Origin: Ideonella_A sp963843805
Lineage (GTDB): Bacteria; Pseudomonadota; Gammaproteobacteria; Burkholderiales; Burkholderiaceae_C
Length of the DNA: 64,000 nucleotides
Assembly: GCA_963843805.1 (NCBI GenBank)
Contig: CAWJLY010000009.1
Span: forward strand, 744,001 to 808,000
Direction of reading: 5' to 3'
Below the pieces are notes generated by a model that made no database searches, was not told the origin of the DNA, and saw only the letters and a list, made by a program, of their open reading frames with translations. Every line of letters starts with the position of its first letter. The first letter of the stretch is position 1. This document shows positions 63,668 through 64,000 of the stretch, in pieces. The translations under genes were made by a program, and so were the position numbers.

Positions 63668-64000
63668 TCGACGCGTCCGAACCAGGCCATCGACAAGCCC
63701 GCCGCCAGCGCGACCAGCATCGCCGCCACCAACGCCAGCAGGGCGGTCAGCTCGGTCTCGCGGGTGCTGATCTGCAGGCGCGAGCCGAGGTCTTTGTAGA
63801 CACTGCGCAGCATCTCTGCGGTGCCGGCGTGGTGGTACTCGCCGGCGGTCAGGCGTGCCACCTCGCGCAGCATCGGTTCATCGAGCTTCATGTAGATCGC
63901 CGTGCCCTCGTCCATCGTGGCATGGCCGTCGGGGGTGCCCAGGCCCACCACGTAGATCCGCACACCACGGTCGGCAGCCATCCGGGCCGCTTGCAAGGTG
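63661..64000 (-). CDS. von Willebrand factor A domain protein, C-terminal part (truncated by window end)
   Basis: The last 112 residues of a protein that continues beyond the window on its 5' side. Visible: VRIYVVGLGTPDGHATMDEG, LREVARLTAGEYHHAG and a C-terminal membrane helix (LLALVAAMLVALAAGLSMAW). Membrane-anchored VWA proteins of the BatA/Bat type end this way. The gene is convergent to the SDR gene. Confidence 0.7.
   Translation of the reverse strand, partial: TLQAARMAADRGVRIYVVGLGTPDGHATMDEGTAIYMKLDEPMLREVARLTAGEYHHAGTAEMLRSVYKDLGSRLQISTRETELTALLALVAAMLVALAAGLSMAWFGRVDQ

Noticed and set aside
1..64000. tRNA, rRNA, CRISPR array, integrase/attachment sites or origin
   Set aside because: Looked for by eye; no cloverleaf, array of spaced repeats, integrase gene or DnaA-box cluster was found.

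Overview
The window is 64 kb of GC-rich, densely coding bacterial DNA. Gene content (hpa-type aromatic catabolism, NagG-like Rieske hydroxylase, TRAP and Bug-family transporters, CusCBA/CopA copper systems, DUF305 and MerR/CueR neighbours) and codon use fit a betaproteobacterium of the order Burkholderiales. This is an inference from gene families, not a database match. No rRNA, tRNA or CRISPR array was seen.

Layout. 1-6.6 kb: a peptide ABC transporter (DppD-F-A-B-C type) ending with a gamma-glutamyltransferase, i.e. import and hydrolysis of glutathione or gamma-glutamyl peptides. 7-8.9 kb: three small secreted proteins, two of low complexity. 9-16.2 kb: a CusC-CusB-CusA copper/silver efflux operon with a trailing serine hydrolase. 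16.3-20.1 kb: an OsmF/YehZ-type compatible-solute ABC importer (SBP, two permeases, ATPase). 20.1-23.7 kb: rsgA, a PRC-barrel protein, small proteins and a FixJ-like regulator with a degenerate receiver. 23.9-27.5 kb: a tightly coupled six-gene operon of unknown function built around a caspase/CHAT-like protein with a 21-glycine linker; this is the best candidate here for an undescribed system. 27.6-31.2 kb: branched-chain 2-oxoacid dehydrogenase E1alpha-E1beta-E2. 31.3-34.3 kb: a lone VgrG-tail-like protein, a palindromic MITE-like element with a 5-bp target duplication, and a phospholipase-D-family lipoprotein. 34.4-46.2 kb: a complete oxidative hexuronate/aldarate locus (uronate dehydrogenase, lactonase, GarD, GarL, GarR, glycerate kinase, TRAP and Bug transport parts) with a GntR regulator and two matching operators. 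46.2-48.7 kb: a REP-like double palindrome, a second DctP and a hydroxyacid dehydrogenase. 48.7-57.4 kb: a salicylate-5-hydroxylase-like Rieske system facing an hpaG1G2EDFH homoprotocatechuate meta-cleavage operon across hpaR. 57.5-62.8 kb: NDH-2, DUF305, CopZ, CopA and CueR. 62.8-64 kb: a catalytically atypical SDR and the end of a VWA protein.

Sequence quality matters for every reader. Seventeen genes are interrupted by single-base frameshifts. By conceptual reading I count about 56 insertions of one base against about 3 apparent deletions, plus one amber codon in copA. They cluster (34-46 kb, copA, the PLD gene), while 10.3-19.3, 20.1-30 and 46.6-59.8 kb are clean. I treat the broken genes as real genes carrying assembly or sequencing indels, and give the span of the repaired gene with approximate break points.
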